From positions 1 to 41,735 of the forward strand of contig JAIXZR010000271.1 of NCBI GenBank assembly GCA_027489455.1: DNA of 41,735 nucleotides, given 5' to 3'. Shown here one piece after another: positions 7,994 through 15,785 of the stretch. Under the pieces are notes generated by a model, which saw nothing but the letters and a program-made list of their open reading frames with translations, ran no database searches and was not told where the DNA came from. The DNA comes from Rubrivivax sp. (lineage in GTDB: Bacteria > Pseudomonadota > Gammaproteobacteria > Burkholderiales > Burkholderiaceae_C). Positions within the stretch are counted from its first letter, which is position 1, and each line of letters starts with the position of its first letter. Both the position numbers and the translations under genes were made by a program.

Positions 7994-8326
7994 ATGAGCA
8001 CACCCCCGCTTCGGGCCCTGGTGAACCTGCCACGCAGCATCGTGCGGGGCGACATCGTCGAAGTGCGCGCCACCCTGGGCCACGCCAATGAAACCGGCCA
8101 CCGCCGTGGCAATGCCGGCGAGCTGGTGCCGCGCAGCATCGTGCGGCGCATCGAGGCGCGGCTGGACGGCGCACTGGTGTTCGCGGCCGACCTGCAGCCG
8201 GCGATATCGGCCAACCCCTACGTCGCCTTCCCGCTGCTCGCGCTGGCCAGTGGCACCCTGGTGGTGTCCTGGCGCGGCGACGACGGCCTGGCGCACAGCG
8301 AGACCCTGCCCTTCGTGGTGGCCTGA
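7994..8326 (+). CDS. soxZ: SoxZ-type partner of the SoxY-like carrier
   Basis: This 110-residue protein without a signal peptide is typical of SoxZ, which is exported as a heterodimer with Tat-borne SoxY. It shows family signatures: the VRGDIVEVRATLGHANETGHRR N-terminal half, PRSIVRRIEARLDG, and the highly conserved ADLQPAISANPYVAFPL. It should form the SoxYZ-like scaffold with the upstream carrier protein. Its stop overlaps the soxA start by one base (TGATG), so the two are translationally coupled. Confidence 0.92.
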   Translation: MSTPPLRALVNLPRSIVRGDIVEVRATLGHANETGHRRGNAGELVPRSIVRRIEARLDGALVFAADLQPAISANPYVAFPLLALASGTLVVSWRGDDGLAHSETLPFVVA

Positions 8327-9072
8327 TGGCGCAAGCCGCAGCGCTGCTGCTGGCGGCCACGCTGGCGCTTCCGAGCCTGGCCGCCGCCGCGCCGCCCGAT
8401 GCGCGCCGAAGCGGCCTGCTGGACATGCAGCCCGCCACCCAGGCCCTGCAGCGCGACGACAGCCAGAACCCCGCCTGGCTGTGGCTGAAGGGCGGCGAGC
8501 AGGACTTCCAGCGCAGCTGCCTGGCCTGCCACACCCCCGCCAGCCTGCGCGGCGTGGCCACGCGCTACCCGGCCTGGGACGAGGTGCTGGGCAAGCCGCT
8601 CACGCTGCAGGGCCGCATCCAGCAATGCCGCGTGCGCCATCTGAAGGCCGCACCCTGGGCGGCGGAAGACGACACCCTGCTGGGGCTGGAGACCTTCGTC
8701 GCCCATGCCTCGCGCGGCCTGCCCATCGCCCCGCCGGCCGACGCGCGGCTGCGGCCTTGGCAGCAGCGCGGCGAAGCGCTCTTCCGCCAGCCCTTCGGCC
8801 AGCTGGGCCTGAGCTGCGCGCAGTGCCACGACGCGAATGCCGGCGGCCGGCTGGCCGGCAGCACCATCCCCCAGGGCCACCCCACGGGCTACCCGCTGTA
8901 CCGGCTGGAATGGCAGGGCCTGGGGTCGCTGCAGCGCCGGCTGCGCAACTGCATGACGGGCGTGCGCGCCGAGCCCTTTGCGCCAGGCTCGGACGAGTTC
9001 ACGGCGATCGAGGCCTACCTGATGCAGCGCGCTGCCGGCATGCCGCTGGAGACCCCGGCCGTGCGGCCGTAG
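8326..9072 (+). CDS. soxA: SoxA-type diheme cytochrome c
   Basis: This 248-residue exported cytochrome has a Sec signal over about residues 1-22. Two heme sites are present: Cys65-Leu-Ala-Cys68-His69 and Cys164-Ala-Gln-Cys167-His168. Cys101 in RIQQCRVR and Cys209 in LRNCMTGVR match the cysteine ligands of the two SoxA hemes, the latter being the active-site cysteine that takes part in substrate conjugation. So the SoxXA catalytic apparatus looks intact even though its usual acceptor tail (GGCGG) is replaced in this operon. It is the last gene of the sox cassette. No soxB, soxC or soxD follows within the window. Confidence 0.91.
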   Translation: MAQAAALLLAATLALPSLAAAAPPDARRSGLLDMQPATQALQRDDSQNPAWLWLKGGEQDFQRSCLACHTPASLRGVATRYPAWDEVLGKPLTLQGRIQQCRVRHLKAAPWAAEDDTLLGLETFVAHASRGLPIAPPADARLRPWQQRGEALFRQPFGQLGLSCAQCHDANAGGRLAGSTIPQGHPTGYPLYRLEWQGLGSLQRRLRNCMTGVRAEPFAPGSDEFTAIEAYLMQRAAGMPLETPAVRP

Positions 9073-9081
9073 AGTGCTGCC

Positions 9082-9672
9082 ATGCCGCCACCACCCGACC
9101 CCATCGCCAGCACCCGCACCTGGCTGGAACGCGCCGTCATCGGCCTGAACCTGTGCCCCTTCGCCAAGGCCGTGCACAGCAAGGGCCGCATCCGCTGGGT
9201 GCTGTGCGAAGCCACCGACACCGAGGCCCTGCTGCACACCCTGGTGCAGGAACTGCAGCACCTGGCCGAAGCCGACCCGCAGGACGTGGACACCACGCTC
9301 ATCGTGCACCCGCAGGTGCTGGGCGACTTCCTGGACTACAACGACTTCCTGGACGTGGCCGACGCCGCGCTGGCCGAACTGGGCCTGGAAGGCGTGATCC
9401 AGATCGCCAGCTTCCACCCGCAGTACCAGTTCGCCGGCACCGAACCCGACGACATCGAGAACTGCACCAACCGTTCGCCCTACCCCACCCTGCACCTGCT
9501 GCGCGAAGCCAGCATCGACGCTGCGGTGGCCGCATTCCCCGAACCCGAGGCGATCTTCGAGACCAACCAGGCCACGCTGCAGCGCCTGGGCTGGACTGGC
9601 TGGCTTGCCTTGCAGGGGCCGGCCGGGCCCGGGCAGAATGAACCGGACGGCCCTGCCGACCCCCATCGATGA
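9082..9672 (+). CDS. DUF1415 family protein
   Basis: This 196-residue cytoplasmic protein of unknown function has the DUF1415 pattern: an N-terminal TWLERAVIGLNLCPFAKAV, VDTTLIVHP in the centre, and IQIASFHPQYQFAGT followed by NCTNRSPYPTLHLLRE. The conserved Cys and His residues in those motifs could bind metal, but this is not established. It starts 9 bases after soxA on the same strand, so it may be read from the same transcript, though DUF1415 genes are widespread in beta- and gammaproteobacteria without sox genes. Confidence 0.88.
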   Translation: MPPPPDPIASTRTWLERAVIGLNLCPFAKAVHSKGRIRWVLCEATDTEALLHTLVQELQHLAEADPQDVDTTLIVHPQVLGDFLDYNDFLDVADAALAELGLEGVIQIASFHPQYQFAGTEPDDIENCTNRSPYPTLHLLREASIDAAVAAFPEPEAIFETNQATLQRLGWTGWLALQGPAGPGQNEPDGPADPHR

Positions 9673-9699
9673 CCCCCTGACCCTACCGCGAAGCACCCC

Positions 9700-10221
9700 A
9701 TGATGAAGACCCTGCGCGCCCGGCCCTGGCTGGCCGCCCTGGCCACCAGCACGCTGCTGCTGGCCCTGCCCGCCCAGGCGGCCGAACCCAGTGCCGAATC
9801 CGTCGACAAGCTGCTCGTCGTCACCAAGTCCCAGGCCCTGGTCGAGCAGATGTATGGCCACATGGAAACCGCGATGCGCGCTGGCATGCAGCAGGCCCTG
9901 GGCGGCCGGCGCCTGACGGACCGGCAGCAGGCCCTCGTCGAGCGCGCGCCGGCCGAGTTCGCGGCCGTGATGCGGCAGGAACTGTCCTGGGAAAAGATCA
10001 AGCCGATCCAGGCGGGCATCTACCGCGAGACCTTCACGCAGGAAGAGATCAACGGCCTGATCGCCTTCTACGAAAGCCCCCTGGGCAGGAGCTTCATCGA
10101 CAAGATGCCGGTGGTGATGCAGCGTTCCAACCAGCTGATGCAGGCCCTGACCGCGCCGATGATGGACAAGATGCGGGCCGCGATGGAACGGGCGGTAGCC
10201 GAGGCCCAGGCCCCGAGCTGA
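9700..10221 (+). CDS. Exported DUF2059 family protein
   Basis: This 173-residue protein has a Sec signal peptide over residues 1-26 (MMKTLRARPWLAALATSTLLL, cleaved after AQA). The mature part is a helical DUF2059 domain containing the typical IYRETFTQEEINGLIAFYESPLGRSFIDKMP, near residues 104-136. DUF2059 proteins are periplasmic and of unknown function. The gene lies 27 bases after the DUF1415 gene and 19 before the acetyltransferase gene, all on the plus strand. Confidence 0.88.
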   Translation: MMKTLRARPWLAALATSTLLLALPAQAAEPSAESVDKLLVVTKSQALVEQMYGHMETAMRAGMQQALGGRRLTDRQQALVERAPAEFAAVMRQELSWEKIKPIQAGIYRETFTQEEINGLIAFYESPLGRSFIDKMPVVMQRSNQLMQALTAPMMDKMRAAMERAVAEAQAPS

Positions 10222-10240
10222 GCACGCCGCCATCGGCACC

Positions 10241-10777
10241 TTGGGCCCCACCACCCTGCCCGCGCTGCTGCGCGACGCGACACCGGCCGATGCGCCGGCC
10301 CTGCTGGCGATCTACGCGCCCTTCGTCACTGGCACGGCGGTGTCCTTCGAGACCGAGGTGCCCAGCGTCGAAGCCTTCCGTGCCCGCATCGCCAAGGCCC
10401 TGGGCGGCTGGGCCTGGCTGGTGGCCGAAGACGCCCAAGGCCACTGCCTGGGCTACGCCTACGGCAGCGCGCACCGCGAGCGCGCGGCCTACCGCTACTG
10501 CACCGAGGTCTCGGCCTACATCGCCCCCGGCCAGCGCGGGCGCGGGCTGGGGCGGCAGCTCTACACCGCGCTGTTCGACCGACTCGCTGCGCTGGGCTAC
10601 TGCACCGCGCTGGCCGGCGTGGCCCAGCCCAACGACGCCAGCATGGCGCTGCACCGGGCGCTGGGCTTCAGCGTGGTGGGCACGTACCAGCGCGCCGGCT
10701 GGAAGTTCGGCGCCTGGCACGACATCACCTGGCTGCAGCGCCCGCTGCGCGAGTGGCCGCTCGACATCGCGGCCTGA
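10241..10777 (+). CDS. GNAT N-acetyltransferase, phosphinothricin acetyltransferase-like
   Basis: This 178-residue GNAT acetyltransferase has LLRDATPADAPALLAIYAPFV at the N-terminus, SFETEVPS, the acetyl-CoA loop QRGRGLGRQLY near residue 103, and the late motif NDASMALHRALGFSVVGTYQRAGWKFG. These are characteristic of the PAT/Bar/MddA group, which N-acetylates small molecules such as phosphinothricin or methionine sulfoximine/sulfone. The only workable start is the TTG at 10241, because no in-frame ATG or GTG precedes the conserved region. It converges with the gamma-glutamyltransferase gene, with 9 bases between them. Confidence 0.88.
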   Translation: MGPTTLPALLRDATPADAPALLAIYAPFVTGTAVSFETEVPSVEAFRARIAKALGGWAWLVAEDAQGHCLGYAYGSAHRERAAYRYCTEVSAYIAPGQRGRGLGRQLYTALFDRLAALGYCTALAGVAQPNDASMALHRALGFSVVGTYQRAGWKFGAWHDITWLQRPLREWPLDIAA

Positions 10778-10786
10778 CGCGCCCCG

Positions 10787-12394
10787 TCAGAAGCCCACCG
10801 CCTGCCCCTCGCGCCGCGAATCGCTGGCGGCAACGAAGCCGTCCTCGTAGTCGTCAGTCAGCCGGGCGATGAACTGGCCCGAGCCGTAGTCCATGTAGGC
10901 ATCGGGCGTGGGCACGATCTCGTGGCCCAGATCGCGCAAGCCCTGCTGCAGGGCCGGGGCCATGGTGTGTTCGCAGTCGATCTGCCGGCCGGTGGCCACC
11001 TTCCAGCGCGGTGCGTCGCAGGCCGCCTGGGGCTGCTGCTTGTGCACCAGCATGCGCACCAGGGTCTGCAGATGGCCCTGCGGCTGCATGTTGCCGCCCA
11101 TCACGCCGAAGCTCATCACGGGCTGGCCGTCCTTCGTCAGGAAGGCCGGGATGATGGTGTGGAAGGGCCGCTTGCCCGGCGCCACCTGGTTGGGGTGGCC
11201 GGCCTGCAGCGTGAAGCCGTGGCCGCGGTTCTGCAGGCTCACGCCCGTGCCCGGCACCACCACGCCGCTGCCGAAGCCCATGTAGTTGCTCTGGATCAGG
11301 CTGACCATCATCCCGCGCTCGTCGGCCGCGGTCAGGTAGATGGTGCCGCCGCGCGGCGGCTGGCCGTGCGCCGGGTCGCCGGCCTTGCCGATGTCGATCA
11401 GGCGTGCGCGCTCGGCCAGGTAGGCGTCGCTCAGCAGGTCGCTGGCGGTGACTTCGGTCATGAAGCGCGCGTCGGCCACCCAGCGGTAGGTGTCGGCGAA
11501 GGCCAGCTTCATCGCCTCGATCTGCAGGTGCTGGCTTTGCACGCTGTCGACCGCGAAATCGCGGAAGGGCGTGTGCTCCAGCATGCCCAGGGCCATCAGC
11601 GCGGCGATGCCCTGGCCGTTGGGCGGGATCTCGTGCACGGTGTGGCCGGCAAAGCCCTTCTGGATCGGCGCCACCCATTGCGGGCGGTAGGCGTCCAGGT
11701 CGGCCATCGTCATCTCGCCGCCGTTGGCCGCCGCATGCGCGGCCAGCTTTTCGGCCACTTCACCGCGGTAGAAGGCGTCACCGCGGGTCTGGGCGATCAG
11801 GCGCAGCGTGCGTGCCGCTTCGGCAAACACGAAGCGCTCGCCCGGCGTGGGTGCGCGGCCGCGCGGCATGAAGGCCTGCGCGAAGCCGGGCTGATCCTGC
11901 AGGCCGGGCACCTGGCGCGCCCACTTGTCGGCCGTCACCACGCCCACGCCGTAGCCGCGCTCGGCCAGCTCGATGGCCGGCTGCAGCAGGTCGGCGAAGG
12001 GCAGCTTGCCGAAGCGCTCGGACAACGCCACCCAGCCCGCCACGGCGCCGGGGGTGGTGACGCTGTCCCAGCCGCGCATGGGGAAAACGCCGCCGTGCTT
12101 CTTCGCGAAGTAGTCGGGCGTCCAGGCCGCCGGGGCCACGCCGGATGAGTTCAGGCCGTGCAGCTGCTGGCCGTCCCACAGGATCGCGAAGTTGTCGCTG
12201 CCCAGGCCGTTGCTCACGGGTTCGACGATCGTCATCGCGGCGGCGGTGGCAATGGCGGCGTCCACCGCATTGCCGCCGGCGCGCAGCATCTGCAGACCGG
12301 CCTGCGCGGCCAGCGGCTGCGATGTAGCAACAACATTGCGCGCGAACAGCGGGCTGCGCACGGTGGGGTAAGGGTGGGACCAGTCGAAGTTCAT
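10787..12394 (-). CDS. Gamma-glutamyltransferase family protein
   Basis: This 535-residue Ntn-hydrolase proenzyme has the N-terminal VATSQPLAAQAGLQMLRAGGNAVDAAIA pattern of GGTs. The autoprocessing site is RGGTIYLTAADERG, where Thr351 would become the N-terminal nucleophile of the small subunit. Conserved oxyanion and substrate loops follow (SLIQSNYMGFGSG, then FHTIIPAF). There is no signal peptide at the chosen start MNFDWSHPYPTV (12394). A longer frame to 12511 adds a low-similarity extension, so it is not used. It resembles the cytoplasmic YwrD-like branch rather than the periplasmic enzyme; substrates of that branch are poorly defined. Confidence 0.9.
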   Translation of the reverse strand: MNFDWSHPYPTVRSPLFARNVVATSQPLAAQAGLQMLRAGGNAVDAAIATAAAMTIVEPVSNGLGSDNFAILWDGQQLHGLNSSGVAPAAWTPDYFAKKHGGVFPMRGWDSVTTPGAVAGWVALSERFGKLPFADLLQPAIELAERGYGVGVVTADKWARQVPGLQDQPGFAQAFMPRGRAPTPGERFVFAEAARTLRLIAQTRGDAFYRGEVAEKLAAHAAANGGEMTMADLDAYRPQWVAPIQKGFAGHTVHEIPPNGQGIAALMALGMLEHTPFRDFAVDSVQSQHLQIEAMKLAFADTYRWVADARFMTEVTASDLLSDAYLAERARLIDIGKAGDPAHGQPPRGGTIYLTAADERGMMVSLIQSNYMGFGSGVVVPGTGVSLQNRGHGFTLQAGHPNQVAPGKRPFHTIIPAFLTKDGQPVMSFGVMGGNMQPQGHLQTLVRMLVHKQQPQAACDAPRWKVATGRQIDCEHTMAPALQQGLRDLGHEIVPTPDAYMDYGSGQFIARLTDDYEDGFVAASDSRREGQAVGF

Positions 12395-12490
12395 GGGCAG
12401 GCACGCAAAGTGGGCATGGGCTGGGAGTATCTCGCTGCAGGCCGGGGCGCAGGCTGTGCAGGCAAACCGCGGGCGACCGTGGAATCCGGC

Positions 12491-12556
12491 CGTGACATTC
12501 GACGCATTCACAACAAAGCGTCACGCCAGCCTGTCAGTACCCCCCTTAAACTAGGG
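12491..12556. promoter_or_regulatory. Inverted repeats upstream of the PEP-CTERM gene
   Basis: The 205-base gap between the divergent glutamyltransferase and PEP-CTERM genes contains CGTGAC at 12491-12496 with its complement GTCACG at 12520-12525. Further on is CCCT-TAAACT-AGGG at 12543-12556, preceded by a run of six C (12540-12545), in an otherwise GC-only neighbourhood. The second element is directly upstream of the PEP-CTERM start. I do not recognise either as a known site; they are candidate operators or promoter parts. Confidence 0.35.
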
Positions 12557-12599
12557 AGATGCGGCGGCTTGTGCGCTGCACCCCTGGCCGCTGCGCCCG

Positions 12600-13619
12600 A
12601 TGCGCAGCCGACTCGAACGAGCCCCGCTGATGTCACTGGCCCTGGTTGCCGCCCTGGCACTGTCCCCCACCGCCGCTGCTGCCCATTGCTCGTGGGACAA
12701 CCCGGGTGCCGATCCCTTCATGGGCAACGTGCCGGCCGCCGTCGACCGCTACACCGACATCCCGGCCGATGTGCGCGCACGCCTGAAGGCCCGGATGGCC
12801 CAGCGCCAGTTCGACGAGATGGCCACCATCCGCCGCGACAGCATCACCGGCCGCTATCGCTACAGCGCCGAGATCCGCGACATGCACTTCGGCCAGGGCC
12901 GGGTGTGCCGCAGCGTGTCCCGCACCAAGTGGGCGCCCGACGCCGTCGAGCGCGGGCTGGTCTACTGCGAGGCCGAGCACTGCATCATCGTCCCCACCGT
13001 GTGCCGCAACGTCAGTCGCGTACAGCGTTTGCCGGGGCTGGGCGCCGAAGCCCCCGGGGGCACCGGCGGCCTGCCCGGGCTGCTGGCCGGGCCGGCAGCG
13101 CCAGGCATGGGCACCGCACCCGACGGCAGCGCACGGCCGCTGGCCGCCAATGATCCGACCAACACCGGCGACCTGGTGTTCGACCCGCCAGGCGCCGGCA
13201 ACCCCAGCTTCAGCCAGGCCAGCGCTGCGCTGCCGGCGCTGCCGCTGGCCGCCGCGGGCCTGGGCGCCGGGGCCGGCGGCGTGCCGCTGTCGGGCCCGCT
13301 GGGCGCGATCCCCGGCGTGGGCGGCGGCGACCCGGGCACCACCGGCGGTGGTGGCCCGCTGCTGGGCGGCGGTGGTGGCGGTGGCGGCATCGGCGGCGGC
13401 AGTGCGCTGGATCCCCCCACCGGCGTTCTGCCGATCGGTGGCGGGTCGGTTGGCGGCGGCGGCATCCCCGGGGCACCGCCCGTGGTGCCGCCCATCGACG
13501 TGCCGGAAGTGCTGAACCCGCCGCCCGTGCCCGACATCCCCGAGCCCGCGACCTGGGCGCTTTGGCTGGCCGGCCTGCTGGGCCTGCGCTGGCTGGTGCG
13601 CCGCCGCCGGCAGGCCTGA
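12600..13619 (+). CDS. MHFG-family PEP-CTERM protein
   Basis: This 339-residue exported surface protein has a signal peptide over about residues 1-28 (cleaved before HCSWDN). A conserved N-terminal domain to about residue 145 contains YRYSAEIRDMHFGQGRVCR, the motif that names the MHFG PEP-CTERM family, with several cysteines. A long Gly/Pro-rich low-complexity linker spans about 145-305. The C-terminal PEP-CTERM sorting signal is IPEPATWALWLAGLLGL followed by RRRRQA. PEP-CTERM signals are processed by exosortase, which is not encoded in the window. Initiation at 12600 lacks a strong ribosome-binding site; ATG 12630 would also leave a signal peptide. Confidence 0.88.
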   Translation: MRSRLERAPLMSLALVAALALSPTAAAAHCSWDNPGADPFMGNVPAAVDRYTDIPADVRARLKARMAQRQFDEMATIRRDSITGRYRYSAEIRDMHFGQGRVCRSVSRTKWAPDAVERGLVYCEAEHCIIVPTVCRNVSRVQRLPGLGAEAPGGTGGLPGLLAGPAAPGMGTAPDGSARPLAANDPTNTGDLVFDPPGAGNPSFSQASAALPALPLAAAGLGAGAGGVPLSGPLGAIPGVGGGDPGTTGGGGPLLGGGGGGGGIGGGSALDPPTGVLPIGGGSVGGGGIPGAPPVVPPIDVPEVLNPPPVPDIPEPATWALWLAGLLGLRWLVRRRRQA

Positions 13620-13622
13620 CGC

Positions 13623-13647
13623 CTGGCCGGCGACCGCCGCCGGCCAG
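13623..13647. terminator. Strong GC hairpin between convergent genes
   Basis: CTGGCCGGC (13623-13631) and GCCGGCCAG (13639-13647) form a perfect 9-base stem with a 7-base loop. It lies exactly between the PEP-CTERM stop and the stop of the minus-strand gene, so it could terminate both transcripts. A short T-rich stretch (TTACTTC) follows on the plus strand. Confidence 0.65.
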
Positions 13648-14079
13648 TTACTTCATCAATGCGGCGACGACCGACGCCGCGGCTTCCTTCAGCTTGCCGG
13701 TGGCCGTGGTCTTGCACTGGTCGGGGGTGGACGAGGGCACTGCGTCGAAGGTGGTGGCCACCTTCTGCGGGCGGAACAGCACCGCCTTGGCCGTGGGCGT
13801 GAGCGGCATGAGCATCACCCGTGCCGTGACGGCGCAGATGCCGGCCGGCGTGACGCCGCCTTCGACCTGGCTGATGAACACGTAGCGGGTGGACGGGTAG
13901 ACCTTCCACAGCGTCTGGGGCACCGCCTCGTCCATGATCTTCTTCGCGGCTTCCTCGCTGATCAGCGAACGCGTGGAGTAGTCCAGGAACTCCGCCTTGT
14001 TGGCCCCCTGGGCCCAGCCCGCACTGGCGGCGGTGGACAGCATGGCCAGGACGAGCAGAGGCTTCAGCGCGAGTTTCAT
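13648..14079 (-). CDS. Small exported protein of unknown function
   Basis: I do not recognise this 143-residue protein. It has a clear Sec signal peptide (MKLALKPLLVLAMLSTAASAGWAQG). The mature domain has two cysteines (in GICAVTARV and DQCKTTA), which could form a disulfide, and a predicted beta-rich centre (TLWKVYPSTRYVFISQVEGGV). The start at 14079 is set by the signal peptide; the open frame continues upstream to 14166 with unlikely sequence. It is monocistronic in appearance and converges with the PEP-CTERM gene. It may be a periplasmic or surface protein related to that system, but there is no direct evidence. Confidence 0.78.
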   Translation of the reverse strand: MKLALKPLLVLAMLSTAASAGWAQGANKAEFLDYSTRSLISEEAAKKIMDEAVPQTLWKVYPSTRYVFISQVEGGVTPAGICAVTARVMLMPLTPTAKAVLFRPQKVATTFDAVPSSTPDQCKTTATGKLKEAAASVVAALMK

Positions 14080-14233
14080 GGTGGTGCAGGCTTCAGGCGG
14101 GTGGGGGGCGGCAGGCTTGCCGGATGGCGTGGCGCAGAGTGTAAACACCGCATCGCCCCACCCCATGGCCCGTCCCCGGCACCGAGCCCCGCCGCGGGCC
14201 CGCAGACGCCCCCTGGAAAGGGGGTGCCTGCGC

Positions 14234-14944
14234 TCAGTGCGGGCCGGCGTCGCGCGCGGCGAGCTCGCCTTCCAGGCGCTGCACGTCCTCGGTCAGGCGC
14301 GACGCGATCAGGCGCACGATCTCGAAGCCGAAATCGGGGTTCTGGAAGTACAGCTGGTTGAAGGTGGCCTCGTCGATGGACAGCACCGTGCAGGCCGTGA
14401 CGCAGCGCGCCGTGGCGGTGCGGCGCCGGTCGGGGGCGAAGAAGGCGATCTCGCCGAACATGCGGCCGGTCTGCAGGCGGCGGCCGCTTTCCACCAGCTC
14501 CATCTCGCCTTCGGCCAGCAGGTACAGCCGGTCGGCGGCATCGCCCTTGCGGAACAGCACGCTGCCGGCAGCCATGCGCCGGCGGCGCATGTGCGGCTGC
14601 AGCCACAGGCCCGAGCGCAGCTCGGCCACGTTGGCGCTGCGCACGCGGCGTGTCAGGCGCTGCATCTCCAGCACGCGCCACAGGTTCACCGGCAGCAGCG
14701 CCGCGTGCAGGGCCAGGATCAGCGGGCTGGGGTGCAGGTAGCCGTAGAGCATGAAGCCGACATTGCTGCCCACCGCCAGCCAGCGCAGCGGGATGATGGT
14801 CTTCACAAATGCGCTGACCACGATCAGCCCCGCCGCCAGCACGGCCGCCCCCAGCGCCACGCGCTGCCACGGGTCGGCCAGCGTCACCGCCAGCGCCCCC
14901 AGGTGCTGGGTGGCCGCCTGGGTGATGGCGTCGAGCAGGCTCAT
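14234..14944 (-). CDS. Membrane-anchored cyclic-nucleotide-binding domain protein
   Basis: This 236-residue protein has about three hydrophobic segments in residues 18-95 (VALGAAVLAAGLIVVSAFV, LRWLAVGSNVGFMLYGYL, and LILALHAALLPVNLWRVL). A cyclic-nucleotide-binding domain follows at about 115-230 (LFRKGDAADRLYLLAEGEMELV, GRMFGEIAFFAPDRRRTATARC). The phosphate-binding cassette GEIAFF...RTATA is well formed. There is no DNA-binding domain. The N-terminal part resembles Popeye-like/POPDC membrane regions in layout. It is encoded 43 bases downstream of a Crp/Fnr regulator on the same strand. It likely senses cAMP or a similar ligand at the membrane; its output is unknown. Confidence 0.86.
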   Translation of the reverse strand: MSLLDAITQAATQHLGALAVTLADPWQRVALGAAVLAAGLIVVSAFVKTIIPLRWLAVGSNVGFMLYGYLHPSPLILALHAALLPVNLWRVLEMQRLTRRVRSANVAELRSGLWLQPHMRRRRMAAGSVLFRKGDAADRLYLLAEGEMELVESGRRLQTGRMFGEIAFFAPDRRRTATARCVTACTVLSIDEATFNQLYFQNPDFGFEIVRLIASRLTEDVQRLEGELAARDAGPH

Positions 14945-14987
14945 GCAGCGGTGGGCGCCGGGCAGTGAGGCTGGGCTGGCTGCCGGC

Positions 14988-15656
14988 CTACCAGCGCGCC
15001 GGCAGCTTCTTCAGCAGCACGATGCGCCCGCCCCGGGTCTCGAGGTAGCCGCCCTCGACCAGCGGCTTGAAGATCCGGCTGACCATCTCGCGCGACGAGC
15101 CCACGCGTTCGGCGATGTCCTGCTGCGTGAGCTTGTCGGGCACCACCAGCAAGCCGTCTTCATCGCGCGCCAGCGTGCGCAGCAGCCGCGCGATGCGGCC
15201 GTAGACATCGTCCAGCGCCAGGCTCTTGACCTGATCGGTGGAAGCGCGCGCCAGGCGGATCAGCTTCTTCACCAGATGCAGCGCGAAATCCGGGTGCGTG
15301 GCCAGGAAGTCGCGCACCTCGGCCCCGGGCACCACTGCGCAGGTGGTGGGCTCCAGCGTCATCACGCTGGCCGAGCGCGGGCCGCCGTCCAGCGTCATCT
15401 CGCCGAAGTATTCGCCCGCCGCCTGGGTGCCGTAGACGACCTCGCGGCCATCGGGCCCGGCGCCGTAGACCTTGACGCGACCGCGCAGGATGATGAACAG
15501 CGAATCCGACTGGTCTTCCTCGTTCACCAGCACGGCGTTGGCCGGGTACTGGCGTACGCCGCCGCGCGTGGCGATGGCCTGCAGCAGGGCGTCCTGCAGG
15601 GGTTCGGGGCTGGCGGCGCGCGGGCGGGGCGTTGACATGGGCGTCGATGGTGCCAT
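14988..15656 (-). CDS. Crp/Fnr-family transcriptional regulator
   Basis: This 222-residue regulator (216 if the internal ATG at 15638 is used) has an N-terminal cyclic-nucleotide-binding fold at about 30-140 (LFIILRGRVKVYG, GEYFGEMTLDGGPRSASV). A winged helix-turn-helix at about 160-215 carries the recognition region LTQQDIAERVGSSREMVSRIFKPLVEGGYL. The GEMTLDGGPRSASV cassette fits cAMP-type ligands. No Fnr-type cysteines are present at the N-terminus, so it is not an oxygen sensor of that kind. It is divergent from the Pat-type acetyltransferase gene across a 129-base gap and probably regulates it. The downstream membrane cyclic-nucleotide protein is likely co-transcribed. Confidence 0.92.
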   Translation of the reverse strand: MAPSTPMSTPRPRAASPEPLQDALLQAIATRGGVRQYPANAVLVNEEDQSDSLFIILRGRVKVYGAGPDGREVVYGTQAAGEYFGEMTLDGGPRSASVMTLEPTTCAVVPGAEVRDFLATHPDFALHLVKKLIRLARASTDQVKSLALDDVYGRIARLLRTLARDEDGLLVVPDKLTQQDIAERVGSSREMVSRIFKPLVEGGYLETRGGRIVLLKKLPARW

Positions 15657-15785
15657 GCCCGGGCGCAGTCTCGGGCTTCAGTCATGGCCTTGCCCTATGC
15701 TGCAAGCACACCCGGCGCCCAGGCCCGGGCCAGCCGCGCCTGAGAAGGACTTCGACTCAACCCCCCAACCTGCCCCAGACCGCAC

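Noticed and set aside
7063..9072. Complete thiosulfate-oxidising Sox system
   Set aside because: soxB and soxCD are absent and the SoxY tail is not GGCGG, so the cassette should not be called a canonical thiosulfate pathway from this window.
8218..10254. 678-codon minus-strand frame opposite soxA, DUF1415 and DUF2059 genes
   Set aside because: It crosses three real genes on the other strand and has no family signature.
13350..13480. Glycine-codon repeats considered as a CRISPR-like or satellite array
   Set aside because: They are irregular GGC/GGT codons encoding the Gly-rich linker of the PEP-CTERM protein, with no constant repeat unit or spacers.
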